Shown: one piece after another, positions 17,197 through 26,727 of the stretch
Layout: each line of letters starts with the position of its first letter
Numbering within the stretch: position 1 is the stretch's first letter
NCBI RefSeq assembly: GCF_014323725.1
Contig: NZ_JABVED010000013.1
Location: 124,288 to 188,287 of the forward strand
Source: Actinokineospora xionganensis
GTDB taxonomy: Bacteria > Actinomycetota > Actinomycetes > Mycobacteriales > Pseudonocardiaceae
Direction: 5' to 3'
Length of the DNA: 64,000 bases
Program-made: the position numbers and the translations under genes
Notes under the pieces: model-generated
The model's input: the letters and a program-made list of their open reading frames with translations, nothing else
Database searches by the model: none
What the model was told of the DNA's origin: nothing

Positions 17197-18960
17197 ATGA
17201 CGCCCGTGACCATGGTTCAGGACGTCAGTTTCGCGTTCCAGCCGTTGCTCAGCACCCGTACCGGTGAGCCCGTCGCGGTGGAGGCACTCGCGCGGCCGAA
17301 ATCCGGCGGAATCTACGACCTGCTCCGAAAAGCCGGGAAATCCGGCCGCCTGGTCGAAACCGACATCACCCTCGCGAGCCGCGCCGTGCTGGCCGCCGCG
17401 CGCCACGACGTCGCCGTGCCGCTGCACGTGAACATCCTCGCCGTGACCGCGACGCAAGCCGAGGAGCTGATCGCCGCGCTGCGTCCGGCGCTCAAGGAGA
17501 CCGGCAGGCACCAGACCGAGGTGGTCCTGGAGATCAGCCCGCCGTTCAGCCAGGTGCACCGCGCCGAGCTGCTGCGCGGACTCGACCAACTGCGCGAGGT
17601 CGGCTACCGCATCGCGTTCGACTCGGTCGGCGACGGCGACCTGCCGCTGTCCCTGCTCGCCGACGTCGCGCCCGACCTGGTCAAACTCGACGCGCACCTG
17701 ATCGGCGGCCTGCCCGACGAGGCGACCAGCCTGGCGATCGTGGAGAGCCTCGCCCACTTCTGCTCGCGCACCGGCATCCGGCTCGCCGCGGTCGGCGTCG
17801 ACAGCGAGGACCAGCTGCTCTGCCTCAACCGGCTCGGCGTGCGCCTCGCCCAGGGCGCCCTGCTGGCAGGGGAGACGGCGGACGCGACGACGCTGGTGCC
17901 CCTGCCGCGCCAGGTGGCCGACATCATCGAGCTCAACGCGACCAGCCGGACCGCCAACGAGGCCCCCGGCGTGCCGATGGTCGTCGACTTCCTGCGCCCC
18001 GCGACGACCCTGCCGGAGACGGTGACCGCCGAGGAGGTCCGCGACGCCCTCGCCGAGGCGCCGACGATCAACGGCGTCATCCTGGTCGACACCTACGGCA
18101 GGCCCACGTACTCGGTGGAGCGCAGCCGATTCCTGATCGCGGTGACCGGCCCCTACGGCCACGCCCTCAACGCGAAGAAGCCCGCCAGCAGGCACGCCGA
18201 CGCGCCGCGGGTGATCCGGGCCGACGCGACCGGGCTGCAGTTGCTGGAGATGGTCGGCGACGCCGACTGGGAGCGCGCGGGCGACGACATCGTGGTGGTG
18301 GACAACCACCGGGTGTGCCTGGGCGTGGTCCGGCTGACCGAGGTCGTGCGCGGGGTCGCCGAGTCCAAGATCGAGCAGGCCGCCGCGCTGAACCCGGTGA
18401 CGCGGCTGCCCGGCGCGGAGATCGTCGACCGCGAGATCGACCGCCGCATCCACAACAACGAGATGTTCGTCGTGGCCTGGCTCGACGTCGACTCGTTCAA
18501 GGCGGTCAACGACACCGTCGGGTTCGCCGCCGGCGACGACCTCATCCGCTCGATCGGCCGGGTCCTGGCCGACGCCGAGGCGGACCTGCCGGGCACCCGG
18601 GTCAGCCACGTCGGCGGCGACGACTTCCTGATCGTCACCGAGCTCGACGAGATCGCCACCCTCGCCACCCGCGTGGTCGACCAGACCTGGGTGACGGAGG
18701 GCATGGCGGTGACCGTGTCGCTGGCCTCGCTGGTCTGCGGCGTGCGCACGGTCGCGTCCTACCGCGAGGCCTCACGGCTGCTCGCCCCGCTGAAGAAGCA
18801 GGCCAAGGCGGTCGCCGGATCGAGCTGGGTGCTGACCCGGCCGGGCGCGGACCGCGTCGAGGTGCTGCGCGGTCGTCCCGGTGAGCGGCGAGGCCAGCAC
18901 GCGATGCGGGTCGACCCGCAGGCCGACACCCGCTACCTCGCCGCCCACCAGGCGGTCTGA
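17197..18960 (+). CDS. EAL-GGDEF cyclic-di-GMP protein with partly degenerate sites
   Basis: 587 residues, soluble. The N-terminal half is an EAL domain (Glu29-Ala-Leu present) but usual metal residues are altered: FDSVGDG replaces DDFGTG-like sequence and GVDSEDQ replaces GVETxEQ; the Lys in VKLD is kept. A middle section (about residues 265-390), with ILVDTYGRPTYSV and VDNHRVCLGVV, looks like a CBS-like sensor. The C-terminal GGDEF domain has LDVDSFKAVND and GGDDF at 473-477. The order EAL first, GGDEF last, is unusual. The EAL part may be a c-di-GMP receptor rather than a phosphodiesterase; the GGDEF part could still be a cyclase. Confidence 0.85.
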   Translation: MTPVTMVQDVSFAFQPLLSTRTGEPVAVEALARPKSGGIYDLLRKAGKSGRLVETDITLASRAVLAAARHDVAVPLHVNILAVTATQAEELIAALRPALKETGRHQTEVVLEISPPFSQVHRAELLRGLDQLREVGYRIAFDSVGDGDLPLSLLADVAPDLVKLDAHLIGGLPDEATSLAIVESLAHFCSRTGIRLAAVGVDSEDQLLCLNRLGVRLAQGALLAGETADATTLVPLPRQVADIIELNATSRTANEAPGVPMVVDFLRPATTLPETVTAEEVRDALAEAPTINGVILVDTYGRPTYSVERSRFLIAVTGPYGHALNAKKPASRHADAPRVIRADATGLQLLEMVGDADWERAGDDIVVVDNHRVCLGVVRLTEVVRGVAESKIEQAAALNPVTRLPGAEIVDREIDRRIHNNEMFVVAWLDVDSFKAVNDTVGFAAGDDLIRSIGRVLADAEADLPGTRVSHVGGDDFLIVTELDEIATLATRVVDQTWVTEGMAVTVSLASLVCGVRTVASYREASRLLAPLKKQAKAVAGSSWVLTRPGADRVEVLRGRPGERRGQHAMRVDPQADTRYLAAHQAV

Positions 18961-18972
18961 TCAGGACACGCC

Positions 18973-20799
18973 TTACTCGACCGTGACGCTCTTGGCGAGG
19001 TTGCGCGGCTTGTCGACGTCGCGGCCCAGCTCCACGGCCAGGTGGTAGGCGAGCATCTGCAGGGCGATCGTGAAAACGATCGGGTCGAGCTCGGGCTCGC
19101 CGCGCGGCACGCGAATGATGTCGTCGGCCAGGCCGTCGGGCAGCTCAGCGTTCGTCACCGCGATGACCGGGCCGCCGCGCGCCTTGATCTGCTCCATGGT
19201 GCTGAGGTTCTTCGACAGCAGTTCGTCGTCCGGCACGATCACGACGCTGGGCATGTCCGCGTCGATCAGCGCGAGCGGCCCGTGCTTGAGCTCCGCGGAC
19301 TGGTACGCCTCGGCGTGGACGTAGGAGATCTCCTTGAGCTTCTGCGCGCCCTCGCGGGCGACGGGCCAGCCGCGCACCCGGCCGAGGAAGAACATGTGCG
19401 TGGCCTTCGAGTAGCGCTTGGCGATCTCCCGCACCTCGTCGTCGGTGGTGAGCACCTGCTCGATGTGCTCGGGCAGCGCCCGCAGCCCGTTGACGATGCG
19501 GGCGCCGGACGAGGCCGACAGGTCGCGTACCCGGCCCAGCAGCAGCGCGAGCATCGCGAACGAGACGGACATGTTCGTCATCGCCTTGGTGGACGCGACC
19601 GACACCTCGGGTCCGGCGTGCAGGAACACGCCGCTGCCGCACTCGCGGGCGACCGCGCTGCCGACGACGTTGACCGCGCCGATCACCCGACCGCCCTTGC
19701 GCCGCAGCTCCTGCACGGCGGCCAGGGTGTCCAGGGTCTCGCCGGACTGGCTGATCGCGACGTAGAGGGTGTCCGGGTCGACCACGGGGTTGCGGTAGCG
19801 GAACTCCGACGCCGGTTCGGCGTCGGCCGGGATGCGGGCGAGTTCCTCGACCAGGGACGCGCCCATCTGGCCCGCGTAGTACGCGGAGCCGCAGCCGAGG
19901 AACTTGACCCGGCGGACCGCGCGCAGCGCCATCGCGTCGAGGCCGAGACCGCCGAGGTGCGCGGTGGCGAAGCGCTCATCGAGCCTGCCGCGCAGCGCGC
20001 GCTCGACTGCCTCGGGCTGCTCGGCCATCTCCTTGCGCATGAAGTCGGGGAAGCCGCCGAGCTCGTAGTCGTCGGCGAGGACGTCGACGGTCGTCGGCTC
20101 CTTGCTGGTGCGCCGGGCCTCCAGCGTGCTGGTGCGGTACTCGTCCGCCTTGACCGTGGCCAGCTCGCCGTCGTCGAGGAACACCACGCGCTGGGTGTGG
20201 TGCACCAGCGCGGCGACGTCGGAGGCGACGTACATCTCGCCGTCGCCGATGCCGAGCACGATCGGGCTGCCGTTGCGGGCGACGACGAGCTCGTCGGGGC
20301 GGGTCCGGTCGAGCACGACCAGGCCGTAGGTTCCCTCGACCTGCCGCACGGCCGCGCGGACGGCGTCCTCGAGCGACCCTTCGCCGAGCGCGGCGGCGAT
20401 GAGGTGGGCGAAGACCTCGGTGTCGGTCTCGGAGTTGAGCTGGACGCCCTCGGCGGTCAGGCGGGCCCGCAGCGGCTCGGCGTTCTCGATGATGCCGTTG
20501 TGCACCACGGCGATCCGGCCCGCCGAGTCGAGGTGCGGGTGGGCGTTGCGGTCCGACGGCTCGCCATGGGTGGCCCAGCGGGTGTGCGCGATGCCGATCG
20601 ACGAGGCGACCGGGGCGGACTCGGCCAGGCGGTCACGCAGCTCCTGCACGCGCCCGGCGGCCTTGGTGACCACCAGCTTGCCCTTGCGCAGCACGGCCAC
20701 GCCGGCGGAGTCGTAGCCGCGGTACTCCAGCCGGTGCAGGCCCTCGACCAGCACCGGGGTGGCGTCGCGGTCCCCGACGTATCCGACGATTCCGCACAT
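18973..20799 (-). CDS. glmS: Glutamine--fructose-6-phosphate aminotransferase
   Basis: 608 residues, the normal length. Met1 is followed by Cys2 (MCGIVGYVG), the N-terminal nucleophile of the glutaminase domain after Met removal. RWATHGEPSDRNAHPH and VVHNGIIEN follow in that domain. Two SIS domains bear GCGSAYYAG, SQSGETLDT and STKAMTNM; the C-terminus ends in DKPRNLAKSVTVE, as in all GlmS. It makes glucosamine-6-phosphate, the first step to UDP-GlcNAc for peptidoglycan and, in actinomycetes, mycothiol. It is preceded 9 bases upstream by a 96-residue gene on the same strand. Confidence 0.97.
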   Translation of the reverse strand: MCGIVGYVGDRDATPVLVEGLHRLEYRGYDSAGVAVLRKGKLVVTKAAGRVQELRDRLAESAPVASSIGIAHTRWATHGEPSDRNAHPHLDSAGRIAVVHNGIIENAEPLRARLTAEGVQLNSETDTEVFAHLIAAALGEGSLEDAVRAAVRQVEGTYGLVVLDRTRPDELVVARNGSPIVLGIGDGEMYVASDVAALVHHTQRVVFLDDGELATVKADEYRTSTLEARRTSKEPTTVDVLADDYELGGFPDFMRKEMAEQPEAVERALRGRLDERFATAHLGGLGLDAMALRAVRRVKFLGCGSAYYAGQMGASLVEELARIPADAEPASEFRYRNPVVDPDTLYVAISQSGETLDTLAAVQELRRKGGRVIGAVNVVGSAVARECGSGVFLHAGPEVSVASTKAMTNMSVSFAMLALLLGRVRDLSASSGARIVNGLRALPEHIEQVLTTDDEVREIAKRYSKATHMFFLGRVRGWPVAREGAQKLKEISYVHAEAYQSAELKHGPLALIDADMPSVVIVPDDELLSKNLSTMEQIKARGGPVIAVTNAELPDGLADDIIRVPRGEPELDPIVFTIALQMLAYHLAVELGRDVDKPRNLAKSVTVE

Positions 20800-20808
20800 A
20801 CATGCTCC

Positions 20809-21099
20809 CTATCCGTAGACGATGCGGCGCAACTGGCGCTCGGTCAACTCCGGCGGCGCGACCGGCCGGGCGGCCAGTTCGGCCGCCAGTGCCGTCCAGA
20901 TCTGCGCGTTGCGGTACTGCCTTCCCCGCAGCTCGGCGTGCCTGCGGCGGACGTACTGCTCGGTCGTCTCGCCGAAATACGCGATGACATCGGCGACGAC
21001 CCGCGCCGCGATCCCGGGCGCGAGCCCGGTGCTCTCGGCGACGTGCCGGACGAGGTCCGGCGGCGGTGACTCGGTCACGACGTCCGACAGTGGCACCAC
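20809..21099 (-). CDS. Conserved small protein upstream of glmS
   Basis: 96 residues (GTG start). It is mostly helical with HVAESTGLAPGIAARVVADVIAYFG and the strongly patterned C-terminus RHAELRGRQYRNAQIW ... ELTERQLRRIVYG. I recall short actinobacterial proteins ending in ERQLRRxIYG, all uncharacterised. It starts glmS translation by a 9-base gap, so it is probably in the same transcript. Function unknown. Confidence 0.7.
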   Translation of the reverse strand: MVPLSDVVTESPPPDLVRHVAESTGLAPGIAARVVADVIAYFGETTEQYVRRRHAELRGRQYRNAQIWTALAAELAARPVAPPELTERQLRRIVYG

Positions 21100-21120
21100 C
21101 GCCCCCGTTAGGCAACTTTC

Positions 21121-21138
21121 CTGCCCGATTTCGGGCAG
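21121..21138 (-). terminator. Hairpin between the response regulator and the glmS operon
   Basis: CTGCCCGA (21121-21128) and TCGGGCAG (21131-21138) are perfectly complementary around TT. It begins 5 bases past the response-regulator stop on the minus strand, in the right place to end the two-component transcript. Confidence 0.6.
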
Positions 21139-21142
21139 AATT

Positions 21143-21790
21143 TCAGGCCGGAGTGATGAAACCGGATTCGTAGGCGGTGATGACCGCCTGGGTGCGATCG
21201 CGGGCGCCCAGCTTGGCCAGGACGTTGCCCACGTGGGTCTTGACCGTCTGCAGGCTGACGAACAGCTTCTCGCCGATCTCGCCGTTGGACAGGCCGGTGG
21301 CCATCAGGCGCAGAACCTCAGCTTCCCGTTCGGTCAGCCCCGCGGCGGCCAGGCCCCGGTTGCCCTTGTTCGAGCCATGCGCGGCCACCAGCGCGCGGAT
21401 CGCGGCCGGGAACAGCAGGGAGTCCCCGGTGGCGACCAGGCGTATCGCCTTGATGATGTCGTCGGGCCGGGTCCGCTTGAGCAGGAAGCCGCTAGCGCCG
21501 ACCCGCAGGGCGTCGTAGACGTAGTCGTCGTTCTCGAAGGTCGTGACGACCAGGACCTTCGGCGGCTCCGCGAACGTCTCCAGCAGGTGGCGGGTGGCCG
21601 CGATGCCGTCCACCGCGGGCATCCGGACGTCCATCAGCACCACGTCGGGTCGCAGCCTGGCCACCATAGGGCCGACCTCGGCGCCGTCGCCCGCCTCGCC
21701 GACCACCGAGAGGTCCGGTTCCGAGTCGATGATCGCGCGCAGCCCCGCGCGGATCAGTTCCTCGTCGTCGACCAGCAGTACCGTGATCAT
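21143..21790 (-). CDS. NarL/LuxR-family response regulator
   Basis: 215 residues. The receiver domain has VDDEELIR at the N-terminus and the phospho-acceptor Asp54 in VLMDVRMP; the conserved Thr and Lys are in VVTTFE and LLKRT. A LuxR-type helix-turn-helix closes the protein (LTEREAEVLRLMATGLSNGEI and VKTHVGNVLAKL). It overlaps the kinase gene by four bases (ATGA at 21787-21790), so kinase and regulator are made together. Confidence 0.93.
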   Translation of the reverse strand: MITVLLVDDEELIRAGLRAIIDSEPDLSVVGEAGDGAEVGPMVARLRPDVVLMDVRMPAVDGIAATRHLLETFAEPPKVLVVTTFENDDYVYDALRVGASGFLLKRTRPDDIIKAIRLVATGDSLLFPAAIRALVAAHGSNKGNRGLAAAGLTEREAEVLRLMATGLSNGEIGEKLFVSLQTVKTHVGNVLAKLGARDRTQAVITAYESGFITPA

Positions 21791-23037
21791 TCCGCCACCA
21801 GTTCCTCGTCGCGCATGCCCGAGCGCAAGGGAATGCGCACGGCCACCACCCAGCGGCCGCCTTGGGCGCCCGCCGACATCTGTCCACGAAGGACGGTCAC
21901 CCGCTCGCGCATGCCCGCCAGCCCCCGTCCGCCGCCCGGACGCGAACCATCCGCGCCCTCCAGCGGGTTTTCCATATCCAGCGCCAACTCGGCTTCGCGC
22001 ACCGCCAGCCGCACGGTGACCGGGACCTTCCCCGCGTGCCGCAGGACGTTGGTCAGGCATTCCTGGACGATCCGGTACGCCTCGCGCGACACCGCCGCGG
22101 GCAGCCGCGCCACCTCACCATCCACAGTGGACTCCACGGCCACCCCGGCGATCCGGGTGCGGTCGAGCAGCCCCGGCAGGTCGTCGAGGGTCCACTGCGG
22201 CACGGTCGGCGCGCGGTCTTCCCGCAGCAGGCCGAGGACATGGTCGAGGTCCTCCAGCGCCGAGCGAGCCGACTCCTCGATCGCGCCGAGCGCCTTGTCG
22301 ACGAACGCCGGGTCGGCGGCGAGCACGCGGCGCGCGGCGGCGGCCTGGACGGTGACGATGCTCAGCGCGTGGCCGACCGAGTCGTGCAGTTCGCGGGCCA
22401 GCCGGTTGCGTTCGGCGAGGTGTTCGGCCCGTTTACGCAGGGCGGCGAGTTCGTCGTCCGGGGTCGGGCCCAGCAATACGGGGGCCAGTCGGATGAACAG
22501 CGCCCCGCACCAGGACACGATGTGCACCAGCAGCAGCAGGCCCAGCACGCCGAGCGCCGGGATCCACGCGCCCGCCCAGCCCTTCGGCATCGGCGCCGAA
22601 GCCTGACCGAGGTAGAACGACCCGGTGAACGGCACCGCCAACGACGACACGACCGCGGGCGGCAGCGCCAGCGTGATCCCGCTGACGACCCCGCCGACCA
22701 GCAGGTGCAGCACCGCCCACGCCGCCGTGCGCCACCGCGCGGGCCAGGACGTCACCCGGCGCGTGGCGTGCTCGGGCACCGCGTCGCCGAGCAGTTCACG
22801 CGCCGCGGTCCCCTCGATCACCCGCACGGCCGGGATGAACGACATCACCACGATCGCGGCGACCATCACCAACAGGATCAGCGCCACGATCAGCCCGATC
22901 GGCATCCGGTCGCCCGCCACCGAGACCAGGGTGGAGGCCAGGAACACGTACGGGACCAGCAGCGCCCCGCCGATGATCAGGTACACCCAGCGCCGGTAGG
23001 TCGTCTCCCGACCCACCGGACCCAGCACCGCCCGCAC
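21787..23037 (-). CDS. Sensor histidine kinase (NarX/DesK type)
   Basis: About 416 residues from a GTG I placed at 23037 (GTG 23043 or 23028 are alternatives). The N-terminal 180 residues contain four to five membrane helices with little extracellular loop. The HisKA_3 box is LARELHDSVGHALS with His218, and an HATPase domain follows (RIVQECLTNVLRHAG as N box; GGGRGLAGMRERV as G box). DesK-like kinases of this shape sense membrane or cell-envelope stress. The ligand is unknown. Its neighbour across the divergent gap is the ABC1 kinase. Confidence 0.9.
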   Translation of the reverse strand: MRAVLGPVGRETTYRRWVYLIIGGALLVPYVFLASTLVSVAGDRMPIGLIVALILLVMVAAIVVMSFIPAVRVIEGTAARELLGDAVPEHATRRVTSWPARWRTAAWAVLHLLVGGVVSGITLALPPAVVSSLAVPFTGSFYLGQASAPMPKGWAGAWIPALGVLGLLLLVHIVSWCGALFIRLAPVLLGPTPDDELAALRKRAEHLAERNRLARELHDSVGHALSIVTVQAAAARRVLAADPAFVDKALGAIEESARSALEDLDHVLGLLREDRAPTVPQWTLDDLPGLLDRTRIAGVAVESTVDGEVARLPAAVSREAYRIVQECLTNVLRHAGKVPVTVRLAVREAELALDMENPLEGADGSRPGGGRGLAGMRERVTVLRGQMSAGAQGGRWVVAVRIPLRSGMRDEELVAE

Positions 23038-23195
23038 TCCCACACCACCGATCCTGGCAGACCGCGCCCTGGCCGCCCCTCCCCCGCCCGGTCCGCGGCT
23101 GTCCCCCGTGCGAGGGAGGACGGTCACCCGCCCGTGGGAGGCTCACGCGGCGGGCGCCGCGCGACGATTCGGCGCGTCAAAGGGGGAAGGAAGCA

Positions 23196-25160
23196 ATGAA
23201 CTACGTCCTGCTCAGTGTCGTCGGTTTCGTGGGGTTCGCGGTCAGCGTCAAGATCATGATCGTCGGTGCCCGACGCACGCTCGGGGTGCACGTCGGAACG
23301 CTGCGGGCGGCGATCTCCAGCCTGGTCGCCTGGAGCCTCGCGGGGGTTGTCGGCCAAGGGATGCAGGAGGTGCGGCCGGGCGACGAAGCGGCGGTGCTGC
23401 TGTTCATCATCCCGCTCTTCGGCGGGACGCTGCTCATCGCCGTCGCGGTCCTCTTCGTCTGGGAGGTCGTGTGGCCCGCGGGCACGGGCCTGGGCCCGAT
23501 CGGCTCACTGCGCGCGATCCGCGGCCGCTGGGCGCGCACCCGCCGCTACACCCGGATCACCGCGATCGCCGTGCGCCACGGCCTCGGCCCGTACCTGGCG
23601 GGCAAGCGCGAGGACAGCGGCCAGGCCCGACTCGCCCGCTCGCTGCGCACCGCGCTGGAGGAAGGCGGGGTCACGTTCGTCAAGCTCGGCCAGGTGCTGT
23701 CCACCCGCGCCGACCTGCTGCCGCCGGAGTTCATCGACGAGCTGAGCCTGCTGCAGGACCGGGTCGCCCCGGTGTCGGCCGACGCGATCGACACGGTGCT
23801 GCGGGCCGAGTTCGGCGCGGCGCCCGAGGACGTGTTCGCCGAGTTCGACACCACACCGCTGGCGTCGGCCTCGATCGCCCAGGTTCACCGGGCACGGCTG
23901 CGCTGCGGCGCGGACGCGGTGGTCAAGGTCCAGCGGCCAGGGGTGCGCGCACAGGTCGAACTCGATCTCGACATCGTGCACCGGCTCGCCCGGACCCTGG
24001 AATCCCGCACGTCCTGGGCGCGCTCGCTGGGCGTGGTCGACCTGGCCGCGGGCTTCGCCCAGGCCTTGTTGGAGGAACTGGACTTCCGGGTCGAGGCCCG
24101 CAACCTGACCACCGTCGCCGCGGCGTCCGGCGGGCACCTGCCCGACGCGGCGGTGCGGCTGCCGCTGGTGCACGAGAGCACCGAGCGGGTGCTGGTCATG
24201 GAGCGGCTCGACGGCGTCCCGCTGCGCAAGGCCGCGGCCGTGCCGGACCCCGCGGGCGCGGCTCGCGAACTGCTGCACTGCCTGCTGCGCCAGGTGGTCC
24301 AGGACGGCGTGTTCCACGCGGACCCGCACCCGGGCAACATCCTGCTGCTGTCGGACGGTCGACTCGGGATGCTCGACTTCGGCTCTGTCGGCAGGCTCGA
24401 CACCTCGCTGCGGACCGGACTTCAAGACCTGCTGCTCGCCATCGACCGCGGTGACGCGGCGGCCCTGCGCGATGGTCTCCTGGCCGTGGTCGAGCGTCCC
24501 GCCGAGATCGACGAACGCAAGCTGGAGCGGGCGCTCGGCGGCTTCATGGCCACGCACCTGCAGCACGGGTCCGAACCGGACATCACCATGTTCACCGACC
24601 TGTTCCGGCTGGTGACGTCGTTCGGCCTGGCCGTGCCGCCCGCGATCGCCGCGGTGTTCCGGGCACTGACCACGATGGAGGGCACGCTGGCGCGGCTGTC
24701 CCCCGGGTTCGACATCGTCCTGGAGTCCCGTTCGTACATGGCCGCGCGGGTCGCGGGTCCCACAGCGGTGGCGGGCGCCCGCGAACTGGTCACCGGCGAG
24801 CTGATGGCCATGCTTCCGGTCCTGAGGCGGCTGCCCCGGCGGATCGATCGGATCAGCGGCGCGCTGGAGGAGGGACGCCTCTCGGCCAACGTGCGGCTCT
24901 TCGCCGACGAACGCGACCGCGCGCTCGTGACCGGACTGCTCAACCAGGTCATCCTGGCGTTCATCGGGGCCACCGCGGGCATCATGGCCGTGCTGCTGCT
25001 CGGCAGTGCGGGCGGGCCGCGGCTGGTTGGGGAAACCACGCTGTATCAAGGCATCGGCTACAACCTGCTGCTGATCAGCGCGCTCATCGGGCTGCGCCTG
25101 CTCTTCACCGTGTTCAGCCCTGCTCGCGCAGTGCCCGGAACTCCGCGGCGACATCGTTGA
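23196..25160 (+). CDS. ABC1/UbiB-family atypical kinase
   Basis: 654 residues. N-terminal membrane helices (about residues 1-20, 60-90) and C-terminal paired helices (about 585-605, 620-640) flank an ABC1 kinase domain. The family motifs are TFVKLGQVLSTRADLLP (about 168-184, KxGQ), ASASIAQVHRA (about 225-235, Ala-rich loop), VKVQRPGV, the catalytic HADPHPGNIL (about 372-381) and LDFGSVG. ABC1 proteins bind ATP and support isoprenoid-quinone lipid metabolism in the membrane. RBS GGGGGAAGGA lies before the ATG. The last 47 bases overlap the convergent mug-like gene. Confidence 0.92.
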   Translation: MNYVLLSVVGFVGFAVSVKIMIVGARRTLGVHVGTLRAAISSLVAWSLAGVVGQGMQEVRPGDEAAVLLFIIPLFGGTLLIAVAVLFVWEVVWPAGTGLGPIGSLRAIRGRWARTRRYTRITAIAVRHGLGPYLAGKREDSGQARLARSLRTALEEGGVTFVKLGQVLSTRADLLPPEFIDELSLLQDRVAPVSADAIDTVLRAEFGAAPEDVFAEFDTTPLASASIAQVHRARLRCGADAVVKVQRPGVRAQVELDLDIVHRLARTLESRTSWARSLGVVDLAAGFAQALLEELDFRVEARNLTTVAAASGGHLPDAAVRLPLVHESTERVLVMERLDGVPLRKAAAVPDPAGAARELLHCLLRQVVQDGVFHADPHPGNILLLSDGRLGMLDFGSVGRLDTSLRTGLQDLLLAIDRGDAAALRDGLLAVVERPAEIDERKLERALGGFMATHLQHGSEPDITMFTDLFRLVTSFGLAVPPAIAAVFRALTTMEGTLARLSPGFDIVLESRSYMAARVAGPTAVAGARELVTGELMAMLPVLRRLPRRIDRISGALEEGRLSANVRLFADERDRALVTGLLNQVILAFIGATAGIMAVLLLGSAGGPRLVGETTLYQGIGYNLLLISALIGLRLLFTVFSPARAVPGTPRRHR

Positions 25161-25662
25161 GCTGGAAGTGCGCGTTGAGACCGCTCGGGTTCGGCAGCAC
25201 CCACAGCTTGGCTTCGCCGATCCGCTCGTCCTGCGGGCCGATCACCGCGTGCGGCACGCCGAAGGCGACCCGGTAGGCGGTGACGCCGACGATGGCGACG
25301 GTGTGCGGACGGTACTCGTCGACCACCGCGACCAGGCGTTCGCCGCCCGCGGCCAGTTCCTCGGCGGACAGCTCGTCGGCCCGGGCCGTCGCCCGGGCGA
25401 CCAGGTTGGTCACGCCCAGGCCGAACTGGGGCAGCAGGTCCTGCTCGTCGGGGCGCAGCAGCCGCGGCGTGAACCCGGACAGGTGCAGGGCGGGCCAGAA
25501 ACGGTTGCCCGGCCGGGCGAAGTGGTGCCCGGTGGCCGCGGAGTAGAGGCTCGGGTTGATGCCGCAGAACATCACGGCGAGGCCCGGCGCGAGGACGTCG
25601 GGAATGGTGCGGTCACGGGCGGCGGCGAGCTGGGCGCGGGTTGGCGGGGACACGCCCTCCAT
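25114..25662 (-). CDS. mug: G/U mismatch-specific DNA glycosylase (MUG/TDG type)
   Basis: 182 residues. FCGINPSLYSA (about 32-42) is the MUG active-site motif with Asn at the general base position, and the second motif is NPSGLNAHF (about 157-165). The substrate-binding GNRFWPALHLSGFTPR is also typical. These enzymes excise uracil or thymine from G mismatches, so the gene belongs functionally with ogt, ada-alkA and uvrA nearby. It is transcribed after the lipase but a hairpin lies between them. Confidence 0.88.
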   Translation of the reverse strand: MEGVSPPTRAQLAAARDRTIPDVLAPGLAVMFCGINPSLYSAATGHHFARPGNRFWPALHLSGFTPRLLRPDEQDLLPQFGLGVTNLVARATARADELSAEELAAGGERLVAVVDEYRPHTVAIVGVTAYRVAFGVPHAVIGPQDERIGEAKLWVLPNPSGLNAHFQLNDVAAEFRALREQG

Positions 25663-25734
25663 GGGACCAGAACTCGATCAAGCTCGCCACCGGGCCACCC
25701 GGTCGTCACATCCCGTCCACCGTTGCCAGTGCAC

Positions 25735-25770
25735 GGGAACGCCGCACCTGAGATCAGGTGCGGCGTTCCC
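25735..25770 (-). terminator. Strong hairpin after the lipase gene
   Basis: GGGAACGCCGCACCTGA and its exact complement form a 17-base stem around a 2-base loop, ending 12 bases past the lipase stop on the minus strand. It isolates the lipase from the mug-like gene. Confidence 0.8.
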
Positions 25771-25782
25771 GATGACGAGTAC

Positions 25783-26685
25783 TCAGAGGCAGGCGACGAC
25801 GGCGGGAAGGCGCGAGTCGAGCTCGTGCATCGTCTGCTGGATCACCAGCGGGTCCCACGCGATCCCGATGTGCTCGACCGGGTCGACCGGGCACATGTCC
25901 TGCACCAACTTGTTCTTCACGTTCGACGCCGGGGCCAGCCACGCCGAGGTGTACGGGGTGACGACCTCGTCGTAGCGGGTCTGGATCACGGTGTACTTCA
26001 CCGCCGGGTCCGTCTCGCCGCCCGCGTTGAGCTGCGTGAGGAACTCCGAACCGGCGAACTGCTGGCTGCACGCCGGACACTGGGTGTCGATGAAGGACTT
26101 CGCCAGCGGGATGGAGGTGAGCAGGTTCGACAGTCCCGCGACCGTCGTGCCGTGGTTGGACGGCGCCAGCCCGACCAGCTTGTTGACCTTGCTCGCGCCG
26201 CCGAGGTTCTTGATGTAGTAGCGCGGCATCATGCCGCCCTGCGAGTGCCCGACGATGTCCACCTTGGACGCGCCGGTCTTGGCCAGCACCTGGTCGATGA
26301 AGGCGGACAGTTCCTTCGCCGAGGTCGCGATGTCACCGGTGCCGTTGATCGTCCGGGTCGGGTCGACGCTGCCGTAGTTCAGGGCGAACACGCAGAAGCC
26401 CGCGGCCTGCAGCGCGGGCGACATCGTGCCCCAGTTGTCGTACATGTTCTCGAATGTGCCGTGCACGAGCACCACGGGCCGCGGGTGCAGGAAGCTCAGT
26501 GGACACCCGAAGTTGTTCGCACCCGGCGGGGTCGCGTTCGGGTTCGCCACCGAGTACTCGTACGCGCTCTGGAAGTTCGTGGGAGCGTCGGCGGCCGAAG
26601 CGGGCCCGATCGTGGCGATCCCAGCGCCCGCGACGAGTGCGACAGCGGCGGCGATCAGGGACACACGGGTGGAACGCGATCTCAT
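25783..26685 (-). CDS. Secreted lipase/esterase
   Basis: 300 residues with a Sec signal peptide (RSRSTR, hydrophobic core, cleavage likely after ASA at about residue 31). VLVHGTFEN gives the oxyanion loop, GHSQGGMMPRYY (about 165-176) the Ser nucleophile, TRYDEVVTPY the Asp and EHIGIAWD the His of a class 2 (LipA/EstA-like) triglyceride lipase. The four cysteines would make disulphides outside the cell. It acts on external lipids or esters. Monocistronic, with terminators on both sides. Confidence 0.9.
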   Translation of the reverse strand: MRSRSTRVSLIAAAVALVAGAGIATIGPASAADAPTNFQSAYEYSVANPNATPPGANNFGCPLSFLHPRPVVLVHGTFENMYDNWGTMSPALQAAGFCVFALNYGSVDPTRTINGTGDIATSAKELSAFIDQVLAKTGASKVDIVGHSQGGMMPRYYIKNLGGASKVNKLVGLAPSNHGTTVAGLSNLLTSIPLAKSFIDTQCPACSQQFAGSEFLTQLNAGGETDPAVKYTVIQTRYDEVVTPYTSAWLAPASNVKNKLVQDMCPVDPVEHIGIAWDPLVIQQTMHELDSRLPAVVACL

Positions 26686-26727
26686 GGTGACTTCCTTGAG
26701 GTGACTGGACGAACGTTGGCCTTGACC

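Noticed and set aside
26454-26704. Open frames on the plus strand over the lipase signal-peptide region
   Set aside because: They are the mirror of the lipase N-terminus and lack ribosome sites.
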